A DNA stretch of 64,000 nucleotides from a virus. The stretch is from positions 1 to 64,000 of the IMG/VR virus record IMGVR_UViG_3300019487_000018; one strand, 5' to 3'. Every line of letters begins with the position of its first letter. Positions within the stretch are counted from its first letter, which is position 1. Shown piece by piece: positions 35,301 to 42,396 of the stretch. A program made the translations under genes and the position numbers. A model generated the notes under the pieces. The model ran no database searches and was not told the origin of the DNA. It saw only the letters and a program-made list of their open reading frames with translations.

Positions 35301-36985
35301 TCAAGTCGTGTTGGCTGGCTAGTTGTTGCTGAAAACACACCACTTGTTGTTGGACGATACTTCCAACTATATGTGACCTTTGTCCATTCGTTGAGTTCCG
35401 TTCGGGAATCGTACTCGAGAATTGGAATTTGAGCACGCCGGACACCGGCAAATGATTGCACTTGTGACTTGTGAATCCAACGGTTTTGTTGAGTCCACTG
35501 ATTGCCTTCTTGAAGGGCGTTAAAGCAACTCGTGGTTAGGTCCCATAGGACGTCCCCAAGCAACTTGTCTCCGATGAACGCCGTCCAATCCTGTACAACA
35601 GCGATCCAGGTAGTGTTAGCAGGATTACGCTGGAATAGTATGTCCTGAGTTGTATCCAACCACAATGCCAACGCTGTTGGTGCACCATTAAAAGTGATCC
35701 AGTCAGCTTCTGTTGGCTGAGCATATGGACCAAGCAACGTATACCATGGCGGCAAAGTCTCTTGATTGTCATCCCACAACGCTAAGTCCCAACCATAATC
35801 GCCCGTACAGACGCAGTTCGTGTCTGCACGGATAATATTATGGAGCTCTGCGAGCGACAAAATACCTGAAGCAATAGGTGTGCATGGCACCCAGTCCAAA
35901 CCGTCCCAACAGAACACCTCATCTGTTGATGTGTTGACCCAATATCGACCAACGAGTGATGGCGGTGGCTCTATAGAGCTACGAATGGCCATCGGTGATG
36001 CGTCCGGATCAAAACACACAGTTGTCTGTGATGGCACTGCATCCTCAGCACATGAACTTATGTCAATTGTGCATGTTCCATCACCAGTTGCTGTTAGCGG
36101 AATGTCTTCATTGACAAGAATTGTTGTTACACCAGCTGAAAAAGTTGTGCTTGAAACGGTGAATGTACCATTTGCACCTCCTGTATTGTCGCTAATTGTA
36201 AATGAAGCACCCACAGGAAGAACATCTCGGAAATCACCATCAATCATCCACAGGCGTGAGGTAGCGTTAACGTCGACAACAGGTGTTGTTCGTGTTGAAA
36301 GGCTGAACAACGAACTTGAAACTGTGAAGAAACGGTTCCGAATATTGATATCGTCCGTCCCTTTGATCCATACTTGGAAGCCTTCAATGAACAAACCATC
36401 GTACCGTCCGTCAATCACAACGCAATTGTTGACTACATCAATCTCGACTATTGGAAAGGTTTCGCCATACGTTTCAACCAGTGTATTGTATGCATTGAGG
36501 ACGTTCTGCTGTTTGCGGCAACGGTCCTCAATCGTTAGATATTGTGGCTGGTCTGTGCGATCGTCTGGTGCCCAGTAGTAGTCGACGAAGTTGACCAACA
36601 TATCGATATTAACAGGAGGAATCCAGTTGAATTGAATCGTGTTGCCCCACTTTTGCATGCGGTCAAAGTCAACACCCATCAACGTTAACTGCTGTTGATA
36701 GTTCTTAAACGTCATTGCCGTTTCAACACTTCCAACCTTTGTGTAGATTGTCGGCGCAAGCTGGAACGCTTGCAGTTGCGGAGTTGGCTCCGGTAGTTGA
36801 CGGTTTGTCAGTGATGATGGGTTCGGTTGTCCGACAAAGCCCGATAAATGTGTTGTGTCATCTTTGGTAAGATGTCGGTTGAACGACGTTTCAAATACGC
36901 TACGGTTTGTCTCCGAATGTAGAACTTCCGGAAGCAGTTCGAAGATGTTTGTGCGTGGCTGATTGTCGTGATCGCTTTTACTCAC
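26372..36985 (-). CDS. giant virion structural protein (about 3,537 aa), tail/baseplate-associated
   Basis: The largest gene of the window. Start chosen at GTG 36985 (VSKSDHDNQPRTNIFELLPEV), which has AGAGGA upstream; the longer frame starts with TTG on top of the late promoter. The sequence is beta-rich and Thr/Val/Tyr/Trp-rich. It contains three NTGGGN modules and at least four WYNTST...WDG..W motifs (for example YWVNTSTDEVFCWDG, YWYNTSTQVLKQWDG, YWNTTFNQLFEWNG). No enzymatic motif is evident. Proteins of this size next to baseplate genes occur in large T4-like phages, with no precise function known to me. Confidence 0.8.
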   Translation of the reverse strand: MSKSDHDNQPRTNIFELLPEVLHSETNRSVFETSFNRHLTKDDTTHLSGFVGQPNPSSLTNRQLPEPTPQLQAFQLAPTIYTKVGSVETAMTFKNYQQQLTLMGVDFDRMQKWGNTIQFNWIPPVNIDMLVNFVDYYWAPDDRTDQPQYLTIEDRCRKQQNVLNAYNTLVETYGETFPIVEIDVVNNCVVIDGRYDGLFIEGFQVWIKGTDDINIRNRFFTVSSSLFSLSTRTTPVVDVNATSRLWMIDGDFRDVLPVGASFTISDNTGGANGTFTVSSTTFSAGVTTILVNEDIPLTATGDGTCTIDISSCAEDAVPSQTTVCFDPDASPMAIRSSIEPPPSLVGRYWVNTSTDEVFCWDGLDWVPCTPIASGILSLAELHNIIRADTNCVCTGDYGWDLALWDDNQETLPPWYTLLGPYAQPTEADWITFNGAPTALALWLDTTQDILFQRNPANTTWIAVVQDWTAFIGDKLLGDVLWDLTTSCFNALQEGNQWTQQNRWIHKSQVQSFAGVRRAQIPILEYDSRTELNEWTKVTYSWKYRPTTSGVFSATTSQPTRLELEPVKGWIADQPGGAGTEWFLYLFDKSETEARDTNYTDTFVPGFHFLVKSDLPVTNNTFTVDYSIYREGGPTDPADVQGRYMVTIVKLIEAGPAVDVFFATYPTGGGPTHLRLEPSLTSLGDTWRGYHVHWVMNTASQVTTAEGSIVGNPLLRRAIEDGDPYSFFGNPAIGPMTVGQYFQETTVTGVGVTTIPLDASFQFINETAFTINGVIVGVNGTWQITGNFASFFFPNMSFVIPDNTGGGDGIYTVLSATNVGLNTNIVVNETIPAAANASGTITTGRSLFALAGQDQLRVYVNDVRQYGQYVETTTVGTPDYTVVGTSIYTSQTFGYVTQIIFTTPLTQYDIVRIEVGPASLSDMGLQYVPVRTIEDEVTFLAAVIAGTQPEYLARETYKRNEQAKILINQYPLFNVYNVCTGEIIKASPIFSFQEDPSAPINRSVQKRITVSDGGREFGFEQFLLAEDNGQIYGYRLHDGRVQSGDYWYNTSTQVLKQWDGDAWQSLFVIQDANDRFETHAPFVGTDPPAYLVTIVNSIYYDPEQQIVFRSNGTTWSTEAQPKQDDSLLTPVVCIEGADPTLTTIWRSVPQYTNGTSGPPSDWTGGVYIPEWVDGNRNPLPVGDPTGDWEIPDQWRFNPEHHNRAVVAYSELVSHFRSIIAEQPNPFAFPGGTVSALTQGSFNYSLGGTIKEHNDSYDTLISAVNETVVTPLGIIDFAQQQYASLLLAIKELYTKNVLTMLSTINTETITDLQGFINETIQDAYEANDFYGQVYVDTSAFDNVTDIGVRHWVATVPMFALGPKTKPIVDIDSKLNIYQILHHDGHRSGIDFTAAEEDSIARILCSLPDTRVTNGTLGKISTTAPPCFMSTLPFILPPGCPLTTFVAEFGVIRNGVYWYQTIAPRVLYRFNVIAVSPVAPSSAGVPIGALYWNTTFNQLFEWNGVSWVAAAPAGEISIAWQQVDMRALLANTILSIEEQLHAVTPDFAETAFDYSSLTPDVSEQAFFDEYTEDQFFAFVAARRIRAPFENVLYNPSDAFTWNYVYSNLTTPPTFSISPGLAGSWQQLYTLWYNTPYPHLEPWKLQGFADKPDWWDAFYLETNGTRRWIYNHGTTTGMWENIRVGTIPVGGTAPDGSPGTGLPGQVTLVYNYFSVNISDGVIQGNYAPDDLLPPYYTTVSSIVRSFFTSLSTEIVAPGANYAFGDGGPVEWQWLVSGEHVYDPLVIAFRMQPVRFMHYAWGIDFIRVNNLQIDPTFCQVYNHEDALFHGDIYNNDVSFLARGLNQWYVNYDRFVGYDTNKEFRILWTAWDPLLSYQFSGIIDTSTLEVSNKYFDVGPQDYNVLLANMGVIKDMWSDAFEVVVLNMPPQLVQYNSQTQWKLEIETLASIPRDVSYYDVINYPFTVDILTNTATIFRYTITGALSVSNLLEVDGDHVTDFPPDQEFDVINSTGNDGSYTVVASIYDPSVDRTRITTLEPLPSSIANGLIDFPLSVLPWQTGDLVFVTSSKLLPAPLVPNQPLYIIRLNNRQFRVAESPNAALAGVPFVWTTTGTGDLNVGQVDSSFQVFGGAGPSTEIWYHYALDKTKVRTFIPPYSIAGIQRLINIIDGYAAYQKDIGVLYNLSDFTELDPETGRTVNWQLEEERFIDWAFRLRRTRMSVADKYQFTVTDLAANTMTFSGQVPMWQPGTAILMSSTGLLPEPFIANTPYYYNPTGVSGEFRLSTTRMLNASIVDVLTNGSGVMFIAPQSRPISFPSFELNAARNNVWIDTPQGVLSDVVQGPYADIRVQQTIFDQYARPISADKLLVFREDKQSRLAMRTELPNDTVPPSISTADPYNYIHMGGAHLFIEGYEHICLFNDYTTSNQILYDSFLGLTAQRFGMDFYEKNDFSLRPTLGGYYLLGGKYRRNIEGQTVDSQNYYDTYGLKELTKVGLNSRQLLGYRAGSQPYLDLLNTNAKTQFVFYRGMIQAKGSTNAIKAYINSRRFVDAKIDEFWAWKIAQFGDVRPRVYPEIKLFASDGQVDDVRLEFLTDTEASDTAQVEADEAMGFKIVTFSNQDRWIDAPEQRVLLDNSILFLDSQVTTLTTIYASDVVPTAGEETVDMWYEKSTGFIFIWDGTQWVQTTDVPVKITTVAGDIYIQLPTFADTVRVTNRDLVVAGDLRNYTTAYMIEGTGADEFSRINSEVIRFTTTGFTDIIMIFTINPGKTKNSPAKIIDYVAGTVLTNVPMWDPARGYHSPTAVHNVDIQNAVDPALYTNTLNPNDISQQPWNQAETQTVWLDTATLAYRPYYDDVVLPDLNDRLYNWGRLADWGDVRVYQWVESQFTPEEWAATAVDETNDTAIASNDKITGTPRMTTFFRERTPISATVNVGTDEIAGVNTLSIGDEVVLVVNGTITPTRPTTGANPDLFDSLATSMTAVVTITVVPAVFETSPAIATVTFYDTPAVVPTTLTNLAIGSYDFTLAVNGGAAIDYTITITSASTTVTQLAALMQTALTGVATTVEAVESTIVITTFDLQLPLTTTTTLAGSTKYFATLGTTSTITKLSDTENGTPFEYGTAGIGTLEVVPAFKATSWVRKPIVSQKIIPIIDGYTLPVPATFTLDSDLFASGDVVNMYVNGVVVETGLVVDNSLEISNSTSLTINDIVTVVRPIPVLTEEQITFDPDTTDDGTTHTQFKQQTEYTQRVVTIDNVTRSLFYFWVENRLNKIEDRNDALPLIQVAQQIEQIPTPYLVVQRPEDDPTLADRFGYGITFGIIYSAPWIYDQYPVIPVFYRQAIIRKAADFIRTDDRYEVRFTRDLTLRDTLDDGPTPLNLKNKHEEWLAIRRSQGANIDRRLWDRLTESLIGYKLADPSVRVPALERTLYDEISGTDTQYGLGVDQSFTDGTLSLQTVIAYLEDPNNDFYPLDINSFFATFSFDTSENIATAMDAIYNTFGTEHVNNIWFNCLLDALSVKSKYREIFKTSWVALHGIRVLEVAGIFDD
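30860..31080 (-). repeat. beta-rich NTGGGN-type module, divergent copy in the giant protein
   Basis: Reads LLEVDGDHVTDF, EFDVINSTGNDG, SYTVVAS and PLPSSIANGLI. The first W and one G are lost, but spacing is kept. Confidence 0.55.
34450..34690 (-). repeat. beta-rich NTGGGN module, copy in the giant protein
   Basis: Reads GTWQITGNFASFF, SFVIPDNTGGGD, IYTVLS, VNETIPAAANASGTI. Confidence 0.65.
36060..36270 (-). repeat. beta-rich NTGGGN module, N-terminal copy in the giant protein
   Basis: Reads RLWMIDGDFRDVL, SFTISDNTGGAN, TFTVSS, VNEDIPLTATGDGTCTI. Confidence 0.65.
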
Positions 36986-37011
36986 GTAGTATGTCCTCTG
37001 ATTTGCTCCAG

Positions 37012-37019
37012 TATTTATC
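37012..37019 (-). promoter_or_regulatory. late promoter -10 box GATAAATA
   Basis: 26 nt before the chosen GTG at 36985 of the giant gene. Confidence 0.7.
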
Positions 37020-37049
37020 AAGAGGAACCCTACTATTATTCCACTGATT

Positions 37050-40000
37050 TTAACCGTTTAAGCGCAAATTGATTGCATTATATGCAGGGACAATCAAGAC
37101 GTCATCAACCGTAATGTCTGAGTAGAAAATCTCGTCCTCACGCGCGACCACCTCGAACATATCACCAAACTGGTTTTGCTCGAACAACGGGACGAGAACA
37201 ACAGAACTGATGTCAACTGGTAATGCAGAGTGAATAGCAGCTGCCAATTCTGTGAAGAAGAATGTTTCACCGAACTCCCACGAAGTAATGTCGAAGAAGT
37301 TTCGAACCGTCGCAACAATCGTTGTTTTGATTTCATTGTCTGTGAGTAGCGCATTTTCCGACTTGATCACCTTCAACTGTGCTTGCAGCTGTGGAATTGC
37401 GTTTGAACCAAATAACAGCTTGAGGCGGCCAGGACGCAAAACGACGGTATCAGAAATCATTGCATTGTCCAGCAAGTAGTTGTACGACGTGCGTAAATCA
37501 AGTGGGGTGGGTAATGGGGGTAACGACAACTCATTCTCGAGCGCCCGCTTCAGTTCTGTGAAGTAACCTTTTGTAATGATCATCATGTCGATGATGTTGC
37601 TTGCAGCCGGATCAACTAAGTGGTATCGTGGCGAACGATGGAACCAGGCAAAATTGAAGTCATCACGACCATTGTTTCGCTTCCACAAGTCTGTTGCAGC
37701 TAATTGGTCTTCAATGTAAGACGTAATCGTCTCAAACGACGTTGGAGCCGGTACATACGGATCTGCCAACGTCAGACGCGAAAAGTATACGTAGTCCTTC
37801 ACAGAAATCGTTACTTCTGTGTTTCCGCCCATGTTCAACACAAGCACAGTATCAACAATCTGATTGGCGACAAGAGATCCTTCTTGCCAATCAACGGGCG
37901 TCGCAAGAGGAATGATGTTGCCACTTACCGTCACGTCACTTTGACCTGTGATGTAGAGAATTGGAACCGTCACTGTTGTTCCTGAAGCTGTTGCAGTTGA
38001 ACTGCCAACGGTCGGTGTCTCCAGGGACAGGAAATTTGTTAACGATGAAAACAACGGCGGTGCACCATCAACGATGCTTACGGTCGATAGTGCGCCAAAC
38101 GTGTTGCTCATTATGACAAGAGATCCGTCAATGATCGCCGCATATCCGTTACCGAGTAAATCGGCATTGATGTCAGTGATCAGGTTTGTATACAGGTACG
38201 TTACAGGTGTCACCACTGTAACGCTCACTGGATGCGGAACACCATCCAGTGTGATGGTGGCATTGTACGTGCCCGCTAGTGCAAAAGGCTGTCCTGTGTC
38301 AGAAATATCAATTGTAAACGTGACTTCTTGTTGGCCAGTAACTAACGTGATCAACGGATTGATTATGTCGTTTAACATCGGATTGTCTGGTACTCGGTCA
38401 CCGTTCTCATCTGCTGAGATTACGTTGAGCTTGTTAATGTCTGGCAGGCCCAGTTCCGTGCCCGAATCGATTGTTTCTTGACTCAGAACATTGAAGTTCC
38501 AGTTCTGAGTCATCAGGCCGTCACGATTGTTGTTCGCATTGGCCTGCAGAATCACAATTTGATCATCATCTGAATTCAATGTGTCGTACTCAATCACTGA
38601 CAAACCGTCGTTAGAATTCCAGAACTCGGTTGTAACACTCTGAACTATCGTACGTCGAGCATTCCGCGAAACATCGTAGATTGTTTCAAACACACTTAGC
38701 TGTTCAACGGTTATCAGCGCGTAAGTGATGAAGTCGGCTGGGTAACCAACAGTTGCAAGACCGTCAACAAAGAATGGCGGTGTACCAACGTTGGCGGGAT
38801 TTGCGCTCTGCTTAACACTGTACCATTCGTTCGTTGCTGTGTTGTAATACATTTCAAATGCAGCTGGCGCTGGAGGAGGAGCTAAGGCTGCGTTGATTCG
38901 ATCGATCTCATCTTGATTGAATACTCGGCGAATGTTCGTGTTGTCAACACCATTGCTGATCAATTGCAGATATACGTCTGTCGACGAAAGCAACGGTTCA
39001 ATATACGTTGAGATCAACGTGCTTGCATCAACGACAGGTGTTGTGTTCGAGATTGTCTCATCTTCAAAGTACAGCAGTGCGTCATCACCAAACAGTTTAA
39101 CGTTCTCATACGTACCGCTTGGGTCATGCCAAGTGATGTACTTACTGTCTCCGGCAAATGTTCGGTTGAATGCTCGCAGCTTCAAAATCGAACTATCTTG
39201 CAACGGGAAGATGTTATAATCTTGTGCATTAACCATACGGTCTTGTGTGTAATAAACCGCTGGCGCAGTAACGCGAATGTGCTCGAGTTCTTCACTTGCA
39301 GATGCGTTCTGCAGTGTGTTGATCAAAGAAACTGTGAAAGTAAACGTCTGAACACGGCTGAGCGAATCAAGATATGTGAATGATAACGACTGGTTGACAA
39401 TCGACGAACGAGGAATAACGATGTCTTCGTTCAAACTTGAACGAATCCAAATATCAAACGTGCCTTTTGGAATGTCTGCGAATTCACCATCACCAAAAAT
39501 CAGACGAATTTGATCGTTGACAAGCGTCTCAACTTCGTACTTGTTACGAGCGGGATTCGTGTTAAAAATCACGTTTTGAGCGTGCGCCAAGTCAACTAAC
39601 TGCCACTCGCCCGACTTGATGTTTGTTGCTCGTTTGTAAGGCAATAATGCAGGCAAATCCAATGTTACTGCTGTGTTAGGATCAATATTGTTCAACCAAA
39701 CATCTGTCTCGTTAATGTTATTCGCATTGACAAGATAGATTTGATTTGGCGTAATTCCGTCAAATGTTGTGCGGAACCGTTGTATTGTACCTTGCTTGGT
39801 TAAACAGAAGAAACCTGTGGTGTCTGATTGATCACCAAGACCGTCAGTTCCGTACGTCAAGGTAAAGTTTGTGTTGTTCTGAGGACGTCGCTCAATCAGT
39901 CCTAATGCCGAGTCATGAGCGATTGGTACAAGTTCCATTGGTACTGATGTACCACTCACTGTTGTCGAATATTGGAACACACCCAACGGCAGCGGCACGA

Positions 40001-40556
40001 GATTCACTTGGTAGAGTTCAAACACAACGTCTTGAATTTGGAATCGATCTGTAGGAACAACCGATCCAAACGGTTGTTCAAGAACTCGGTTCATGATCAG
40101 AAGAAACTGCTGCTTCCAGTCAGGATTATTGACATCGTTCCATCGGATTGTCGTGTTTGCAAGGTTCGTACCACTGGAGTCGATCACAGGCTCGGTGGTC
40201 GTGATCGACTGAATCTTGACCAGGCCACGGGCTGGCAATGAACGATCTGCTTTGTAGGAAACCAACTTTGCCAAACGGAGAATGCTGTCACGACGTTGAG
40301 CTGTCGTGATGAAGTTTTCTTGTGCGTTTACATCGAGACGGTAAGCAATTTGCTCGGCAACATATGCAAAAGACTCGATAACAGCAATGAATTCACTACT
40401 CTCAATAAAGTCGTTGAACGTCTCAGGGAAATACAGCTGAATGTATTCAATGAGACTCTGCTTGATTGTGTTGAAATCAAACGCAGCAAAGTTGACGTTC
40501 TGGAACGCTGTGTAAACACGCTCAAACGATTCTGCTCGTGAAACTAGACGGCTCAT
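37050..40556 (-). CDS. gp6: baseplate wedge protein, gp6 / baseplate J-like
   Basis: 1,168 residues, larger than T4 gp6 (about 660). The N-terminus has FNTIKQSLIEYIQLYFPETFNDFIESSEFIAVIESFAYVAEQIAYRLD, the characteristic opening of gp6/baseplate-J proteins, followed by NAQENFITTAQRRDSILRLAKLVSYKADRSLPA. The C-terminal part (ATVRNFFDITSWEFGETFF, then AAIHSALPVDISSVVLVP) fits the trimerisation region. The extra length is Val/Thr/Asp-rich inserts in the middle. Six wedges with gp6 form the baseplate inner ring. The start overlaps the gp25-like stop by 4 nt. Confidence 0.88.
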   Translation of the reverse strand: MSRLVSRAESFERVYTAFQNVNFAAFDFNTIKQSLIEYIQLYFPETFNDFIESSEFIAVIESFAYVAEQIAYRLDVNAQENFITTAQRRDSILRLAKLVSYKADRSLPARGLVKIQSITTTEPVIDSSGTNLANTTIRWNDVNNPDWKQQFLLIMNRVLEQPFGSVVPTDRFQIQDVVFELYQVNLVPLPLGVFQYSTTVSGTSVPMELVPIAHDSALGLIERRPQNNTNFTLTYGTDGLGDQSDTTGFFCLTKQGTIQRFRTTFDGITPNQIYLVNANNINETDVWLNNIDPNTAVTLDLPALLPYKRATNIKSGEWQLVDLAHAQNVIFNTNPARNKYEVETLVNDQIRLIFGDGEFADIPKGTFDIWIRSSLNEDIVIPRSSIVNQSLSFTYLDSLSRVQTFTFTVSLINTLQNASASEELEHIRVTAPAVYYTQDRMVNAQDYNIFPLQDSSILKLRAFNRTFAGDSKYITWHDPSGTYENVKLFGDDALLYFEDETISNTTPVVDASTLISTYIEPLLSSTDVYLQLISNGVDNTNIRRVFNQDEIDRINAALAPPPAPAAFEMYYNTATNEWYSVKQSANPANVGTPPFFVDGLATVGYPADFITYALITVEQLSVFETIYDVSRNARRTIVQSVTTEFWNSNDGLSVIEYDTLNSDDDQIVILQANANNNRDGLMTQNWNFNVLSQETIDSGTELGLPDINKLNVISADENGDRVPDNPMLNDIINPLITLVTGQQEVTFTIDISDTGQPFALAGTYNATITLDGVPHPVSVTVVTPVTYLYTNLITDINADLLGNGYAAIIDGSLVIMSNTFGALSTVSIVDGAPPLFSSLTNFLSLETPTVGSSTATASGTTVTVPILYITGQSDVTVSGNIIPLATPVDWQEGSLVANQIVDTVLVLNMGGNTEVTISVKDYVYFSRLTLADPYVPAPTSFETITSYIEDQLAATDLWKRNNGRDDFNFAWFHRSPRYHLVDPAASNIIDMMIITKGYFTELKRALENELSLPPLPTPLDLRTSYNYLLDNAMISDTVVLRPGRLKLLFGSNAIPQLQAQLKVIKSENALLTDNEIKTTIVATVRNFFDITSWEFGETFFFTELAAAIHSALPVDISSVVLVPLFEQNQFGDMFEVVAREDEIFYSDITVDDVLIVPAYNAINLRLNG

Positions 40557-40939
40557 TGGGACGCGCCTTCAAAGATGATGTTCAAGTTCAGATTGTCGAT
40601 TAAGTTCAGTTCGATGTACAGTAATCGAGCAGAAGCAACAACTGTGTTTCGGTCTTCATCAGGTACGATTTCCAGCTGCAGAAGCTCAACACGAGGATCA
40701 AAGTTGATCACCGTTTCAAGGTCTTCTCGCAAAATCCCAATTGTTATTTCGTCCAACGGCTCAAACGCCAAGTCTGGGATTCTTGTACCGAATGTAGGCA
40801 TCATTACACGCTCTCCTCTACGTGTAAAGATGTGATTGAGTAAGTCCATCTTTACGAGTTCGAGATCTGTTAACGAGAATGTCTTGTTCTTCTCGTACTC
40901 GAACGAGGAATACCCTTTGTAAAGTCCTGATGCCATCAT
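40553..40939 (-). CDS. gp25: baseplate wedge protein gp25 (GPW/gp25 family)
   Basis: 128 residues, near T4 gp25 (132). LVKMDLLNHIFTRRGERVMMPTFGTRIPDLAFEPLD is the family signature (RRGERVMxPxFG), followed by the ILREDLETVINFDPRVEL helix-strand. It starts sheath assembly at the wedge. Two tandem ATGs (40939, 40936) lie 3 and 6 nt after CGGAG, so the second may be preferred. It has its own late box and overlaps gp6 by 4 nt. Confidence 0.92.
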   Translation of the reverse strand: MMASGLYKGYSSFEYEKNKTFSLTDLELVKMDLLNHIFTRRGERVMMPTFGTRIPDLAFEPLDEITIGILREDLETVINFDPRVELLQLEIVPDEDRNTVVASARLLYIELNLIDNLNLNIIFEGASQ

Positions 40940-40957
40940 TTACTCCGAAAGTTCATG

Positions 40958-40965
40958 TATTTAGT
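40958..40965 (-). promoter_or_regulatory. late promoter -10 box ACTAAATA
   Basis: 18 nt before the gp25 ATG at 40939. Confidence 0.7.
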
Positions 40966-40968
40966 CGG

Positions 40969-42396
40969 TTATCTTCGCCAAAACTTACCGCGCGGAATCG
41001 TCTTACCACGTTCAGAACGTCCTACCTGTGTGCTTGTATAAGGAAACTCCGGATCATGTGTAAAGTCATTCTTGGTCATTGTTCGTGCCCACGGTTCGTG
41101 CGCTGGAACACGACTTGTCCACATCGCATTCTGTGAATTGGCCGTTGTTGCAACAGCAGCACTTGGACCATTGTGATGAATTGTTGGTGCTGTTTCAATG
41201 ATAGCCGCACCTGCATTTTGGTGTGTAGTTCCACCGGACGTTAACTTCAGATCGGAACCCGAACGAACATTGATCTCTTCGAGCGTATCCATGTACATGC
41301 TCTTTGATGCCCGCATCCGAATATTTTCAAGCGTTTTCACGTTGATGTCTTTCTTTGCCTGCATCCGAATTTCGCCATCGGAATACATGTGAATTCCATT
41401 CTTCGCAAACATTCGAATCGAGTCATCGCTTGTGAAGTTTATTCCTTGCTTTGCATGGACATTGACTTTGTTGTCGGTGTAGATGTCGATGTTTCCTTCC
41501 TGATCCATCTCAATCCAGTTCTTGCCTTTGGCTGTTGCGATGTAAACACGCTCGTTTGTATCATCCATCAAAATTTGATGTCCGGAAGTGGTACGGAATC
41601 GAACTCGGCAGTTCTTTTGACTGTCGTCCATTGCAATCGCATGGAACCCAGGCGTCGTCCATGCATATGTTTCTGAATCGAGATTGCCTTCTCCAAACAA
41701 CCCCTCATAATCAGGGTCCTGGCGACTAATCTGGTAACCTTGAGAGGTCGTCCACCCATCAAACGTTACATCCTTGTCGTCAGGCACATTACTTGTTGAT
41801 GTTGGCAAAGCAGAAACGTCAATTGCACTCACTGCGTTGTCTGCAACGCGTGTTCGCCACTCAAAATTTGGCTCACTCTTTGGAAATGCCTCTCGCATGT
41901 TAACGTTAAGTGGTTCAATGTACTTTTCATCAGATGTATACGGGCCAAAAGGACGACGGTTATCAGATTTTTGCAGAGCAGGATGATCTTCATACATGAA
42001 TCGACCATGCGGCATTGTGTGCGGACGGAACTGATCATAGATTCCACCAACACACACGCGCAGGTTTGGATCACCGTCAATGAACATTACGACAACTTGG
42101 GCGCCTACCTTAGGCCGCGCCCAAAATCCATAACCAACGGCACCGTCAGATGTCGTATCGCCAGGACCGCGCGCACCGACAGTCGTGCTACCAGCAAACG
42201 GTGATACGTAAACTGCCCACGGCAAGTCTTCGATTTTCATCCGCATGTTTTCGCCAAGCGTCGCACAAACGACACGAATTCGTCCCATTTGCTGCGGGTC
42301 GTTTGTGTCAACCACCGTGCCAATTGTTACAACACCATCGAATGATGAGCGAGGTGCTGCTTCGCTTTGGTATGTGTCTAGTTGTCTTGTTCTCAT
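40969..42396 (-). CDS. gp5: baseplate central spike, gp5-like, without lysozyme domain
   Basis: 475 residues. The N-terminal OB-fold reads FDGVVTIGTVVDTNDPQQMGRIRVVCATLG, then VGYGFWARPKVGAQVVVMFIDGDPN, as in gp5/VgrG proteins. The C-terminal part (about 285-400) is an array of short strands (INFTSDDSIRMFAKNGIHMYSDGEIRMQAKKDINV cut here into octad-like steps) that would form the triple beta-helix needle. The lysozyme domain that T4 gp5 carries between these parts is absent. It overlaps the hub gene by 4 nt. PAAR (20084) would cap it. Confidence 0.88.
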   Translation of the reverse strand: MRTRQLDTYQSEAAPRSSFDGVVTIGTVVDTNDPQQMGRIRVVCATLGENMRMKIEDLPWAVYVSPFAGSTTVGARGPGDTTSDGAVGYGFWARPKVGAQVVVMFIDGDPNLRVCVGGIYDQFRPHTMPHGRFMYEDHPALQKSDNRRPFGPYTSDEKYIEPLNVNMREAFPKSEPNFEWRTRVADNAVSAIDVSALPTSTSNVPDDKDVTFDGWTTSQGYQISRQDPDYEGLFGEGNLDSETYAWTTPGFHAIAMDDSQKNCRVRFRTTSGHQILMDDTNERVYIATAKGKNWIEMDQEGNIDIYTDNKVNVHAKQGINFTSDDSIRMFAKNGIHMYSDGEIRMQAKKDINVKTLENIRMRASKSMYMDTLEEINVRSGSDLKLTSGGTTHQNAGAAIIETAPTIHHNGPSAAVATTANSQNAMWTSRVPAHEPWARTMTKNDFTHDPEFPYTSTQVGRSERGKTIPRGKFWRR

